From NCBI GenBank assembly GCA_964019055.1, contig OZ025222.1:3778746-3842745 (forward strand): 64,000 nucleotides of DNA, in the 5' to 3' direction. Source of the stretch: Anthopleura xanthogrammica. Lineage: Eukaryota; Cnidaria; Anthozoa; Actiniaria; Actiniidae. Below, piece after piece: positions 33,355 through 43,778 of the stretch. The notes under the pieces are model-generated. The model had not been told where the DNA came from. It worked only from the letters and a program-made list of their open reading frames with translations, and made no database searches. Every line of letters starts with the position of its first letter. Within the stretch, counting starts at the first letter, position 1. A program made the position numbers and the translations under genes.

Positions 33355-34905
33355 ACCTAAATTCACCTTATATCCTAAAAGGCAAATTGAAACTTGTGTT
33401 ATGATTCCATCTGAAAACAGGAGAGAAACAACTTAAGGAATAGATAAAATTTGAAGGTTTTATATCAAATAAATTTATTCAGAGAATGTTTTATTTTTTC
33501 TTGAAATTACTGTCATATAAGTTTAAGACACATATACATTTTGAAAAAAATCACCCTATAGTTTGATATTTTGGTATCGATATCCCACAATTGATGCCTC
33601 AACGCCATTTTTTTTCATAATGCATAACATACTACTTTACTTTAACTGTGTCAGACAAGAAAAACGAAAATGACATCCACAATGTTGACTCTGTTTCGAT
33701 TAATTTTGAGATTATTATTTTCGTAGAACAAATATTACTTACATCATTACTTTTTTGGAAATGAAAACAAGTGATTTCAAGCCATCCTATTGGTTGGTCG
33801 ATCCCATTTATTATTTTCGTAGAACAAACAAACTACTTTTCTGAAATGAAAAAAAAAAGTAATTTCTAGGTAAGCCATCCTATTTTTTGTTCGATCCCAG
33901 CAAGGGCTCTTTTCAGCTGCCCTCAATTATATTAGTTTATGACTTTTAACTTAAAAACATACAATAGCGTTTTACGTTTAGATGTAGTGCTGAAAGAAAT
34001 GGCTGAGTATCCATTGAAAAAATCTGTTGATGTTCCCTTCATTTCATTTTAAATTCAATTTCTAAGTAGTTAAATTGAATTCATTTATTATGTGAAAAAA
34101 GATTCATTATACAATGTCAGGCTCAGACTTTTCTGTTCTTCCGTTCAAATAAATTGACACAAGAAAAATGCTAAGAGGAAGACTCATATCAAATCATATC
34201 GTGACTGTCAACAGCTAAGAGCAATTTTAAGACGACATTGGTTTCCTTGTTTGAAGGTGCAGTTTCGCTTATTTACATCATTGCCAGAAATATGGGACAT
34301 GAGCCTGCTCACACATGCGCAATGATGCGTTTCAGCTTACAAAATGGCCGCCGAGTTTTATAGGAAATGTATGGGGAATTTAGAGCTTCCCTGATTTATA
34401 GCGAATAGGGGTTTTATCTACTCTGTGCCGGACACGCGGTAAACAACTTACCCAACAAGCTACTAAAAAAAACGCAAAATCGTTATCGTTATCATTTGGT
34501 TGTTCGCGCGTTTTTACTGTGAAAAGGCTGAACTTCAATGCAATCTGAAGGGTAGATGAAGTTGGTGCGTGACCCTAATTTTTTTTTTGCTCCTTTTACC
34601 TTTAGTATGATGTATTTTCACGTTGCAAAATTTAAAAAAAAATGAGGATTGCATTTTTTGCCAATGAACATCGTTTGAAGGATCTTGATGGAATATCAAA
34701 CAAACGGATAACAAAGTCATATGTCACTGTTCAATATTGAAATAAGAGTAAAAGAAAGTTTTGATTATTTCCTTACATTTTATTTCATGATATTATTTGT
34801 TGTCAAAAGCATTAATTATTTTAGGTTAAAGTTAAATCATTGAGAATTTTTTTTCGGTTTATTTTGGCGCATTTTTTTGTGAGCAGTTGTACCCGGGCTG
34901 TAGAC
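33355..34905. other. no gene recognised
   Basis: Probable intron of gene C. It contains a short local duplication: TTATTTTCGTAGAACAAA at 33715 and 33812, with the neighbouring AAGCCATCCTATT also repeated. Confidence 0.45.
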
Positions 34906-34910
34906 CAATA

Positions 34911-35034
34911 TCACGTGACGTCAGAGCAGCTCAATTTGGAGGGCAAATCAAAAGAATTTTAATCTCCTGAGAATTGAAACCTATTGTTTTGCTATCCAAA
35001 TTGAGCTGCATTCCGACGTGCTGCAAGGAGTCTA
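34911..35034. mobile_element. MITE, TAGACCCCTTG family, inverse copy
   Basis: The arms AGCAGCTCAATTTGGAGGGC and TATCCAAATTGAGCTGCATT, and the outer ACGTCGGAATGC-type block, match the element at 5254 in opposite orientation. It ends CAAGGAGTCTA. Confidence 0.75.
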
Positions 35035-35507
35035 TGCGTCACAACTTTCAGCTTTTTTGAGTATGTGGGACTTTAAAATTATCATGATCAGCATGCAACA
35101 AAGACGAAATAGCAGAATATATGTTTTGTTACTTTGACGAGCGGGGAAGGAATTAAATTGTAAGAAAAAGTAAAACGTACAATTTTTCGTAAAAATATAA
35201 GCTTCCGGCTGTCAGACTACGGCTTATAACGAATAAAACCGGAAAAATGAAAAATTTCAATATAACATGGCCAGGAATACCGGCCATTTGAGCCTGCAGT
35301 AAAGTAGCGGTTTCCACCATGAGAGTATCAAAGTTGCAATATCTTTTTACAAAAGATGGCTTGAAGCAAACAAAGAACCATAAATATAATCTCACATACT
35401 CAAATTCTCTCTAAAGCCCAAATCAATCTATCAAGTATTACATCTCTCCGACCTATCTGACTATAAATTTAAATCAGAACCGAAAATCTTACCTTTCCTT
35501 TTTGATA

Positions 35508-35864
35508 ATTTTAATACGAAGAATAGTGACACATTCCCCCATACATCTTATTATAGCAAGCGTATATCCTAATATTCTAGGAGGTATAATCTTCGATCGA
35601 TTATCGTTACCAAAAAAGCCCAAATCGATCCTTACAGTAGTCATGATCATCTTTTCGCTAAGCAAAATTCATATCTTGTTCTCTATGATAAGCTTTTCCA
35701 TTTTGCTCTTAAACCTGTTCTTTTTGCAAATTCTAACGCAAGACAGGATAGACAGAGACCTGTGTTTACGTATGCTAAATAGTTACCTCAAAAACACATT
35801 CATTTTACTATCGGCAACTGTTTTGATTGGAATGAAATTTATGCTGAAACTTAAGGAAGAATAG
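35508..35864 (+). CDS. possible exon of a small membrane protein, unrecognised
   Basis: The open frame from about 35508 to the TAG at 35862 has no convincing ATG at its start (the longest frame opens with TTG). It encodes two hydrophobic stretches, around residues 45-80 and 98-115 of the longest frame, separated by a charged segment QDRIDRDLCLRMLNSYLKN. Codons are varied and no internal repeat is present. It could be a terminal exon, since a pyrimidine tract (TTACCTTTCCTTTTTG) lies just upstream, or plain chance in AT-rich DNA. No family recognised. Confidence 0.2.
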   Translation: MLIRRIVTHSPIHLIIASVYPNILGGIIFDRLSLPKKPKSILTVVMIIFSLSKIHILFSMISFSILLLNLFFLQILTQDRIDRDLCLRMLNSYLKNTFILLSATVLIGMKFMLKLKEE

Positions 35865-35869
35865 ATCTT

Positions 35870-36560
35870 TTGAAAACCGTTAAGAATTTGTAGGGGGGAT
35901 TAATTGTGACTGCGTAGCAATTCCTTGAATTTGTAGTTGATATATGCGAAAACCACAATTCTCAAAGGGCGCGTGATTGCCTATTTTCCTCACAGACTTC
36001 ATAGATTGCCATTAAATTTGCCCTGAGAACTATGAAATCATTGTCTTGCCACTTTTTGAAGGCTTATTGTGGTTTGATAAATTTAAGCTACATGATGTAG
36101 TATAGAAATATCTCATGTAAGCTTGTCGGTTAAATTATGCATAGAACACAATCCGGATTAGTGATAGCGTGACAGAGCAACTATAAAGCTTTTGGAATAT
36201 GTCTTGACAGTCCTGTGTCTTGTTTCATATGGAATATCCGAAGAAAAATTATGTAGCTGCTTGTAAAAGCCTTTTACATGAGACCTATTTCGTCCCGTAC
36301 ATTTCCATCAGCCCCATCTTTTTCCACTCAATTCATTACCATGGTGAAATCCGCTGACGTACAGCGGGTTCAGAATGACCGCTATTCCTGGCCATGAATA
36401 GTAAACTGGTAACTTGAAGGCCTTTGAATTCTATCTAAATTGGGATTAATTTATATTTAGGCAATATGCCAATTCCTTTGTTTTAGTTTATTAACGCCGG
36501 AAAAGGAAATGTTTTGAAGCACTCTGTGAACTGAGAAAGTTATAATTACATCGATCCTTT
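35870..36560. other. no gene recognised
   Basis: No coding or repeat structure supported. Confidence 0.4.
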
Positions 36561-36564
36561 GCAA

Positions 36565-36729
36565 TAGACCTCTTTACCTTCGTTGTTTGTTGTGCCCATT
36601 TCAGACCACGTGATGCCACTCTTGGGAGTTGATTCTTTCATGTGTAAATATTTTAACAAAAGAACATTTCTCAAGGGAATGTCATGTGGTCTGAAATGAG
36701 CAATTTGCATACGAAGGTAAAGAGGTCTA
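36565..36729. mobile_element. 165-bp MITE, TAGACCTCTTTACC ends
   Basis: TAGACCTCTTTACCTTCGTT and its complement ending TAAAGAGGTCTA, with a second inner pair CATTTCAGACCACGTGATG / CATGTGGTCTGAAATGAG. The palindrome extends one to three bases into the flanks (CAA/TTG). Confidence 0.85.
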
Positions 36730-36826
36730 TTGAGAAACATGTTGTTACAGTGTGGAAATATTAAACTGCACCTAAACCCTGATACGATACGTTCAGTATT
36801 GATTCTACATGAATAGTTGAATGATA

Positions 36827-37148
36827 AAATATTTCTTTATTTGAGTGTTGCGTCTTTAAGTTATAAAGGTTTATACTTCTAATATGTAAATGACTGTGAC
36901 GTCATCGCAGACTTTGAGTATATTTGTTTTACTCGTAATACTAAACACTGGCCATTATGACACACCAAATTTACAGTAAACATTGTGGAAACCACGAGCA
37001 TAATGATGATGCTTTTTAAATATTGTTTGTGTGAACCTGTTAAAGTTTGTATATTTCACGAAGTCTGCGATAATGTCACAGTCATTAACATATTGGAAAT
37101 ATAAACCTTCATAACTTAAGGACGCAACACTCAAATGAAGAAATATTT
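36827..37148. mobile_element. 322-bp inverted-repeat element
   Basis: AAATATTTCTTTATTTGAGT plus GTTGCGTC...GACTGTGACGTCATCGCAGA is complemented by TCTGCGATAATGTCACAGTC...GACGCAACACTCAAATGAAG. Part of its left end is also present at 19310, so it lies within duplicated DNA. Confidence 0.75.
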
Positions 37149-37254
37149 CACCATAACATAACAGCATAGCATAACAGCTTTAGCTTTGGTCTGAATCCGT
37201 CACAAATAACATAGTTTCTTTATTTTTTCCTGCTGAACTATACTGTTAACAGAT

Positions 37255-37607
37255 AGTTCTTTATGCATGTTGTACTTCATCTACAAAGTCAAATACTTGT
37301 GATAGAACAGCGGACAACAAACGAGCAATAGTAGTGCGCGCCTACACAAGGTCTAAAGGTGATTTGAAGCTGCTGATGACTAGTAATTAACGTGCAGTCC
37401 TTGCTAGATTTTGGTGCGCAAACATCTGCACGCGTGTATTTTCAACTTCAATTTAGCAGAATTGGCAAAATAACAGAGAAGTGTTAAAAGAAACACGACG
37501 CGTATTGGATTACTAGTGCATGCAGCATAAAGATCTGAGAGACCAAAATGAAACATGTTTTATATAAGGAAAGCAAGAAATTTTATTTTATTTTCCGTTT
37601 ATTTCAG
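37255..37607 (+). repeat. 5' flank of gene C, duplicated at 18421-18807
   Basis: Intact counterpart of the relic at 18421. It ends in the acceptor TTTTCCGTTTATTTCAG, after which the coding exon of gene C begins. Confidence 0.8.
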
Positions 37608-37654
37608 AGGGAAAAAAGTAGAAGAGAAACCGAAGAAAGAGGAAAGTACGGAAG

Positions 37655-38551
37655 ATGAGTGGTCGAGACCCGAATGACGACATTGAAGAACTAAAAAGGA
37701 AATTAAAGAGATATGAGGTAAAGATAGAAGAGTTAAACCAACAGCTACAGCAGCTTAAAAGTGATCTTGACAGCTCTACCAAGAAAATCAAAGAGCTTGA
37801 AGATGAGAAAAAAGGTATGGAGAATGAAGTGAACGAGATAAAAAGAGAACTAAAGAGAAAAGACGCTGAAATGACTTCCATGAAGTTGTCCTTTGAAGAG
37901 TTGCTTGAGCATAAACTAAACGCTGTGACAAGTCAGTTTAAAGAAGAAATAGAATGCTTGACTAAAAAGACTCAGGATCAGGAAAACGATTTGAAAAAAC
38001 ACAAGGCTGAAAACCGCGATGAGTTGGAAAAAACTCGAAAAGAGATGGGAAGAGAAATAGATTTTTTTGTGAAAAAGTCTCAAAATCAGGAAGAAGATTT
38101 GAAAAAATACATGGCTAAAACCGATGAGTTGGAAAAATCTCGAAATATTCTGTACATTGGTCAGCTGTGCGCGAAAGTGATGGAAGCAATATATTGTGAA
38201 GTCATACCAGTTTACTTTGAAAGGGACGACTACAAGCAGCCACATCTTAAATATATTAATGAAAATATTGAACAGCTTTATCAAAATAGATTGGAACAAA
38301 CAGAAGCTAAAAGAAGGTGGGAAAAATTGCAAGCTGAGAAGATTGATGCAGATGAATATAACGTTAAGAAATTAGTTGACTTCATGGAAGAAATGTTGGC
38401 AGACCGGAACGAGGTGGCCCATCCTTCTCCATTGAACGAAAAAGAATTAAAGGATATTGCAAGTAACCTACCAGGTCAGAAGCAGCAGCTTTTCCAAAAG
38501 GTGATCGAAATTTCAAAGAAAATGTTTCCTACACTTTTTGTTGCATTTTAG
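37655..38551 (+). CDS. coiled-coil family protein C with complete HEPN-like motif
   Basis: 298 residues, no named family. Residues ~8-165 are coiled coil and contain an internal ~36-residue duplication (102-129 and 138-165, both with KK.Q.QE.DLKK...DELEK). Residues ~167-298 are the shared helical domain: GQLCAKV (169-175), YFER (187-190), RRWEKLQ (220-226), then MLADRNEVAHP (247-257). RNEVAH (251-256) fits R-x4-H with a polar residue after Arg, the signature of HEPN ribonucleases and related nucleotide-acting domains. It is the only one of three paralogs keeping both residues. No signal peptide or membrane segment. The ATG is 48 bases after the acceptor at 37607; a 5' non-coding exon at 33079 is likely. 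HEPN assignment is inference from one motif and helical content; a purely structural domain is the alternative. Confidence 0.8.
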   Translation: MSGRDPNDDIEELKRKLKRYEVKIEELNQQLQQLKSDLDSSTKKIKELEDEKKGMENEVNEIKRELKRKDAEMTSMKLSFEELLEHKLNAVTSQFKEEIECLTKKTQDQENDLKKHKAENRDELEKTRKEMGREIDFFVKKSQNQEEDLKKYMAKTDELEKSRNILYIGQLCAKVMEAIYCEVIPVYFERDDYKQPHLKYINENIEQLYQNRLEQTEAKRRWEKLQAEKIDADEYNVKKLVDFMEEMLADRNEVAHPSPLNEKELKDIASNLPGQKQQLFQKVIEISKKMFPTLFVAF

Positions 38552-38559
38552 AAACAAGA

Positions 38560-38930
38560 AACAAGATTTCGGCTTTTAACTTGAAATTGCAGTCAGGGGT
38601 CTTGTATCAGCCGTTCCGAGGTTGAGGATGGGACTGGGGCCTAGTGGAAATATTATTCTAATCGGTCAGTATTTGGCTAAACATTCTAAAACTCGATAGC
38701 TTAATGACTTTAGTGTAGTCTTTCATGTGGTAGGGTTGTTTGTTAATTAGATATTTCTCATTATTTATTAATATAGTATCTATACACTCGTTCCCAGTCC
38801 CTTCTTCTTTTTTACTTGTTTTCTCTGACTTTTTGAATGCTTGCATATAGAGGTTTTTATCATTTTTTATTATCGTATCAATTTTTATAAAATTTTCAGG
38901 TGAATTGCGCAAAATACAAAATACTAATTT
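38560..38930. other. 3' flank of gene C
   Basis: AT-rich, no gene. It leads into the minisatellite through a longer ancestral unit (ATAGGAATGAATAGATGGCT at 38936). Confidence 0.5.
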
Positions 38931-38935
38931 TAAAA

Positions 38936-41400
38936 ATAGGAATGAATAGATGGCTAAAGTTGCGTCATATACAAAATACAGATTGGCTAAAGTTGCGTAA
39001 TATACAAAATACAAATTGGCTAAAGTTGCGTAATATACAAAATACAAATTGGCTAAAGTTGCGTCATATACAAAATACAAATTGGCTAAAGCTGCGTCAT
39101 ATACAAAATACAAATTGGCTAAAGTTGCGTAATATACAAAATACAAATTGGCTAAAGTTGCGTCATATACAAAATACAGATTGGCTAAAGTTGCGTCATA
39201 TACAAAATACAAATTGGCTAAAGTTGCGTAATATACAAAATACAAATTGGCTAAAGTTGCGTCATATACAAAATACAGATTGGCTAAAGTTGCGTCATAT
39301 ACAAAATACAAATTGGCTAAAGTTGCGTAATATACAAAATACAGATTGGCTAAAGTTGCGTCATATACAAAATACAAATTGGCTAAAGTTGCGTAATATA
39401 CAAAATACAGATTGGCTAAAGTTGCGTAATATACAAAATACAAATTGCCTAAAGTTGCGTCATATACAAAATACAGATTGGCTAAAGTTGCGTCATATAC
39501 AAAATACAAATTGGCTAAAGTTGCGTCATATACAAAATACAGATTGGCTAAAGTTGCGTCATATACAAAATACAAATTGGCTAAAGTTGCGTAATATACA
39601 AAATACAAATTGGCTAATGTTGCGTCATATACAAAATACAGATTGGCTAAAGTTGCGTAATATACAAAATACAAATTGGCTAAAGTTGCGTCATATACAA
39701 AATACAGATTGGCTAAAGTTGCGTCATATACAAAATACAAATTGGCTAAAGTTGCGTAATATACAAAATACAGATTGGCTAAAGTTGCGTCATATACAAA
39801 ATACAAATTGGCTAAAGTTGCGTAATATACAAAATACAAATTGGCTAAAGTTGCGTCATATACAAAATACAGATTGGCTAAAGTTGCGTAATATACAAAA
39901 TACAAATTGGCTAAAGTTGCGTAATATACAAAATACAAATTGGCTAAAGTTGCGTCATATACAAATTACAAATTGGCTAAAGTTGCGTCATACACAAAAT
40001 ACAAATTGGCTAAAGTTGTGCAATATACAAAATACAAATTGGCTAAAGTTGCGTCATATACAAAATACAGATTGGCTAAAGTTGCGTAATATACAAAATA
40101 CAAATTGGCTAAAGTTGCGTAATATACAAAATACAAATTGGCTAAAGTTGCGTCATATACAAAATACAGATTGGCTAAAGTTGCGTCATACACAAAATAC
40201 AAATTGGCTAAAGTTGTGCAATATACAAAATACAAATTGGCTAAAGTTGCGTCATATACAAAATACAGATTGGCTAAAGTTGCGTAATATACAAAATACA
40301 AATTGGCTAAAGTTGCGTAATATACAAAATACAAATTGCCTAAAGTTGCGTCATATACAAAATACAGATTGGCTAAAGTTGCGTCATATACAAAATACAA
40401 ATTGGCTAAAGTTGCGTAATATACAAAATACAAATTGGCTAAAGTTGCGTAATATACAAAATACAGATTGGCTAAAGTTGCGTAATATACAAAATACAAA
40501 TTGGCTAAAGTTGTGTAATATACAATATACAAAATACAAATTGGGTAAAGTTGCGTCATATACAAAATACAAATGGGCTAAAGTTGAGTAATATACAATA
40601 TACAAAATACAAATTGGCTAAAGTTGAGTAATATACAATATACAAAATACGAATTTGCTAAAGTTGTGTAATATACAATATACAAATTGGCTAAAGTTGC
40701 GTCATATACAAAATACAAATTGGCTAAAGTTGCGTCATATACAAAATACAGATTGGCTAAAGTTGCGTCATATACAAAATACAAATTGGCTAAAGTTGCG
40801 TCATATACAAAATACAAATTGGCTAAAGCTGCGTCATATACAAAATACAAATTGGCTAAAGTTGCGTAATATACAAAATACAAATTGGCTAAAGTTGCGT
40901 GATATACAAAATACAAATTGGCTAAAGTTGCGTCATATACAAAATACAAATTGGCTAAAGTTGTGTAATATACAAAATACAAATTGGCTAAAGTTGTGTA
41001 ATATACAAAATACAAATTGGCTAAAGTTGCGTCATATACAAAATACAAATTGGCTAAAGTTGCGTAATATACAAAATACAAATTGGGTAAAGTTGCATAA
41101 TATACAAAATACAAATTGGCTAAAGTTGCATAATATACAAAATACAAATTGGCTAAAGTTGCGTAATATACAAAATAAAAATTGGCTAAAGTTGCGTAAT
41201 ATACAAAATACCAATGAAATAGGAATGAGTAGATGGCTGAATTGCGTAATATACAAAATAGCAATGAAATAGGAATGAGTAGATGGCTAAAGCTGCGCAA
41301 TGTACAAAATACTAATTAAATAGGAATAAGTAGATGGCTAAAGTTGCGTAATACATAAAATACTAATTAAATAGGAATGAGTAGAAGCTAAGGTGCTGCA
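38936..41400 (+). repeat. 33-bp minisatellite, ~65-70 copies
   Basis: The unit is TTGGCTAAAGTTGCGTAATA plus TACAAAATACAAA. Two recurrent variant positions (GCGTAA/GCGTCA and CAAAT/CAGAT) alternate in patterns along the array, with rarer GTGTAA, GCATAA and GGGTAAAG units. Because 33 is divisible by three, reading frames stay open on both strands: + 38900-40591 and 40655-41272, - 38658-39938, 39966-40565 and 40578-41300, each a pure 11-residue repeat. At both edges the unit is ~51 bp, with an extra AATAGGAATGAGTAG segment, suggesting the 33-bp form arose by an 18-bp deletion and then amplified. No protein is called. Confidence 0.95.
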
Positions 41401-41414
41401 TTTGCACTATACAA

Positions 41415-41580
41415 ATATCTGTGAATGGTTAGACCTTCGCCGTGGCTCGGATGACCACGTAAAATGGCGGTCCCGTCTCGCTTAGAGACGTTAAAAAAAA
41501 GAGGGCCACGAGTTTACTCTTTGCATGCGACTGGCACGTGTCACCCGGCCCTCTCTAAATGAAATTCGTACTTCAATTCT
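41415..41580 (+). repeat. dispersed SINE-like conserved block, copy 3
   Basis: CGTGGCTCGGATGACCACGT, CCCGTCTCGCTTAGAGACGT, GAGGGCCACGAGTTTACTCT and GTCACCCGGCCCTCTC parallel the blocks at 1165 and 23010. It abuts the end of the minisatellite. Confidence 0.65.
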
Positions 41581-41631
41581 ATTTTCGATTTCAATTTATA
41601 TGTATTTATGTAGGATAGTGAGTAATGTGAT

Positions 41632-41775
41632 CGTCCGGGTGAGTGTAGTCTTGAGAAAGACTGTTGTTGGTGGAGACTGACGTTTCGAAAACCTGAGCGG
41701 AAGTCATCTTCAGAGTACAATATGTACAGTCGATGGTATTTATAGCTAAAGCTACACTCACCCGGTCGGACGAGA
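41632..41775 (-). mobile_element. Penelope-like element terminal remnant with hammerhead-like core
   Basis: The inverted arms GTCCGGGTGAGTGTAGTC and GCTACACTCACCCGGTCGGAC enclose, on the minus strand (41713-41679), CTGAAGA then GAAACGTC. These are the two conserved strings of the hammerhead ribozymes known from Penelope-like retroelement repeats. The predicted stem II between them (ACTTCCGCTCAGGTTTTC) pairs poorly, so the ribozyme is probably degenerate. Element identity is inferred from the motif pair and arrangement. Confidence 0.5.
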
Positions 41776-41779
41776 TATG

Positions 41780-42790
41780 TTTGGAGACGATTGTACATCG
41801 GATACTGAATTGTCCCTCATGCATTTATTTGCACTTTCAATTTTGACGTGGATTTTCTCAGTCAAACACATTTGAATGTCAACTGAACATTTTAATAGAT
41901 ATGAAATTATACATTTTAGAAGAATTAGAATATTATATTATGCATTTTAGACGAATTAGACATTTGATATACAATGTTGTTTTGCATATACTAATTTGAA
42001 TATAGTTATTCACCAAAAACGTAACAATTTAATACTGCGGTAAAAATCTTGGGAAAAACTTTCACATCCAACAAGTAACATAAAGGTTTTTGATAAAAAA
42101 TGTAATTTATGTAAATTAAGGCACGAAGATTGCCATAAATTTATATTTTGCTGGCAAGGAAGAATACGCTAGGGATAGTCGCGGTTGCATTATGGGTTTG
42201 TATATGAGTAGGAGTAGGTTAGGAATTGAATCAGTCTACGGTCAGTCACCGCCGTCGTACGGTTAAATTTTTTTATCGGAAATATTGTAAGTAGTCCATT
42301 TCCATAATTTTCGCTTTGATTATGGCTTGTTCATAGGAACCTTTGTACCCCAAAGGTGGCAGTAATGCATGGTGGGGGTACACGTTTCCCATTTTTCCCA
42401 CAATGTGTTTTTTTTGGGTTGTGCGTGTCCGGCATGCTGCAAGATATATCTACTGAGTATGATGAATTTTCATGTACTATAACTATACTATTAATAAGTA
42501 TGTGAAGTCTGAAGGTTTTATCCTATACTTTTGCTGTGTATTAGGATATCATTAATAAACTGTATGTTGCATCTGACTGGCCAACATGCCCAAGTATCGA
42601 TTTTGTTAAGTCCTATTGTGTAATGTAGGTAAAAACTGCAGCTTTAGGATGCTCACAGGAGGTTAAACTATTTCTGGAAGTAGATTAAAATGCCACCATG
42701 ACATATGTTAAAGGGCCCGGGGTAAATATGTAAAATGTAGCTGCTACCCATAATCATTGTTAATCTTAGCTTTGTAGCTTTTCAGGAGAT
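41780..42790. other. no gene recognised
   Basis: AT-rich; a short direct repeat of ATTATACATTTTAGAAGAAT and ATTATGCATTTTAGACGAAT lies at 41905-41955. Confidence 0.4.
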
Positions 42791-42795
42791 TGAGC

Positions 42796-43155
42796 TAGGG
42801 ACCGGTCATTATGATTAACTGATCCCCCAAGAGGCACTATCGTTTTTATTTCATGATCCTCTCTTACTAGTGGTTGCGTGATTCCCCTTAAATATCTGCC
42901 AATATATGGATAATCTCCCCTCCAGTACGTTGTCTAAAAACCATGTGATCACCAGCCCTAAATTTCTCCGACCCCGGCCATCTGATTACTGCAAAACTGA
43001 GGTGTCATGGAGCCTGCGAAAATTGCTCCAGCGCTTATTTAGACGTGTCAAATTTATACCTTCTTTATACTTCAGTTTTGCAAATTTTCTGATTGGCTAA
43101 CATTTTTTTCTTGGATCAGCCGGGTGCCATGGCGAAAAATAACGACCGGTCCCTA
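42796..43155. mobile_element. 360-bp MITE, TAGGGACCGGTC ends
   Basis: TAGGGACCGGTCATTATG at 42796 is complemented by AATAACGACCGGTCCCTA ending at 43155. The terminal repeats are ~17 bp and the interior is unique, with no coding capacity. Confidence 0.75.
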
Positions 43156-43175
43156 ACTTTATTCACTGAATAAGT

Positions 43176-43348
43176 ATATAAGCCAGTTCAAAGTTTAAGA
43201 ATCGTTTTCAGTGCGCATGCGATTTTATTTTTCACCTTCATTTGTTTATTTAAAAATAAAAGAAGGTTTAAACAAAAGAAGGTGAGAAATTCGGGATAAA
43301 ATCGCATGCGCACTGAATACGATTCTTAAACTTTGAACTGGCTTATAT
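43176..43348. mobile_element. 173-bp palindromic MITE
   Basis: ATATAAGCCAGTTCAAAGTT...GTGCGCATGCGATTTTAT is complemented by ATAAAATCGCATGCGCACTG...AACTTTGAACTGGCTTATAT. Almost the whole element folds on itself. Confidence 0.85.
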
Positions 43349-43349
43349 T

Positions 43350-43770
43350 ACACATATGCACTGTATTTACCGAATGGATGCTTAACTTGCCTTTTTTCAC
43401 CTAATTTGTTAAGAAGATATTGACCAGGCTCATCAGGGACGATTCCAGGCCAGGAGGGTGCGTCCTTGTACCGAGCTGCCATACTACTGAATTACTAGTA
43501 CTTAGCAAAAATTAACTGGAAGCATTCTTATACAAAGGCTAGCTATAGTTAGTTAGCTGCGTAACCCCAAGTACAAGTCACACTAGCTTTAAAAGCTATG
43601 ATTTTTTTAATGGTTTTGATCGTGTCTCAGAAAAAAGAGCTAGCAGAAGTCCAATAAAATCATGCTTTTTTGAAATTTGTTCCGCGTTTTCGTGCGTCAA
43701 TTTCTTTTCATTTGAAAATAATTCTCATAAGGTTAGAGGGCTAAGAAACAACGGGGCAAGCTAGCTATTG
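43350..43770. other. no gene recognised
   Basis: Upstream region of the GPCR gene; no repeat or gene identified. Confidence 0.4.
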
Positions 43771-43778
43771 GGAATCAA

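Noticed and set aside
38658..41300. Long open frames of 426, 563, 240, 205 and 199 codons on both strands
   Set aside because: All are translations of the 33-bp minisatellite, whose unit length is divisible by three. Opposite-strand frames of equal quality and pure 11-residue repetition argue against a protein.
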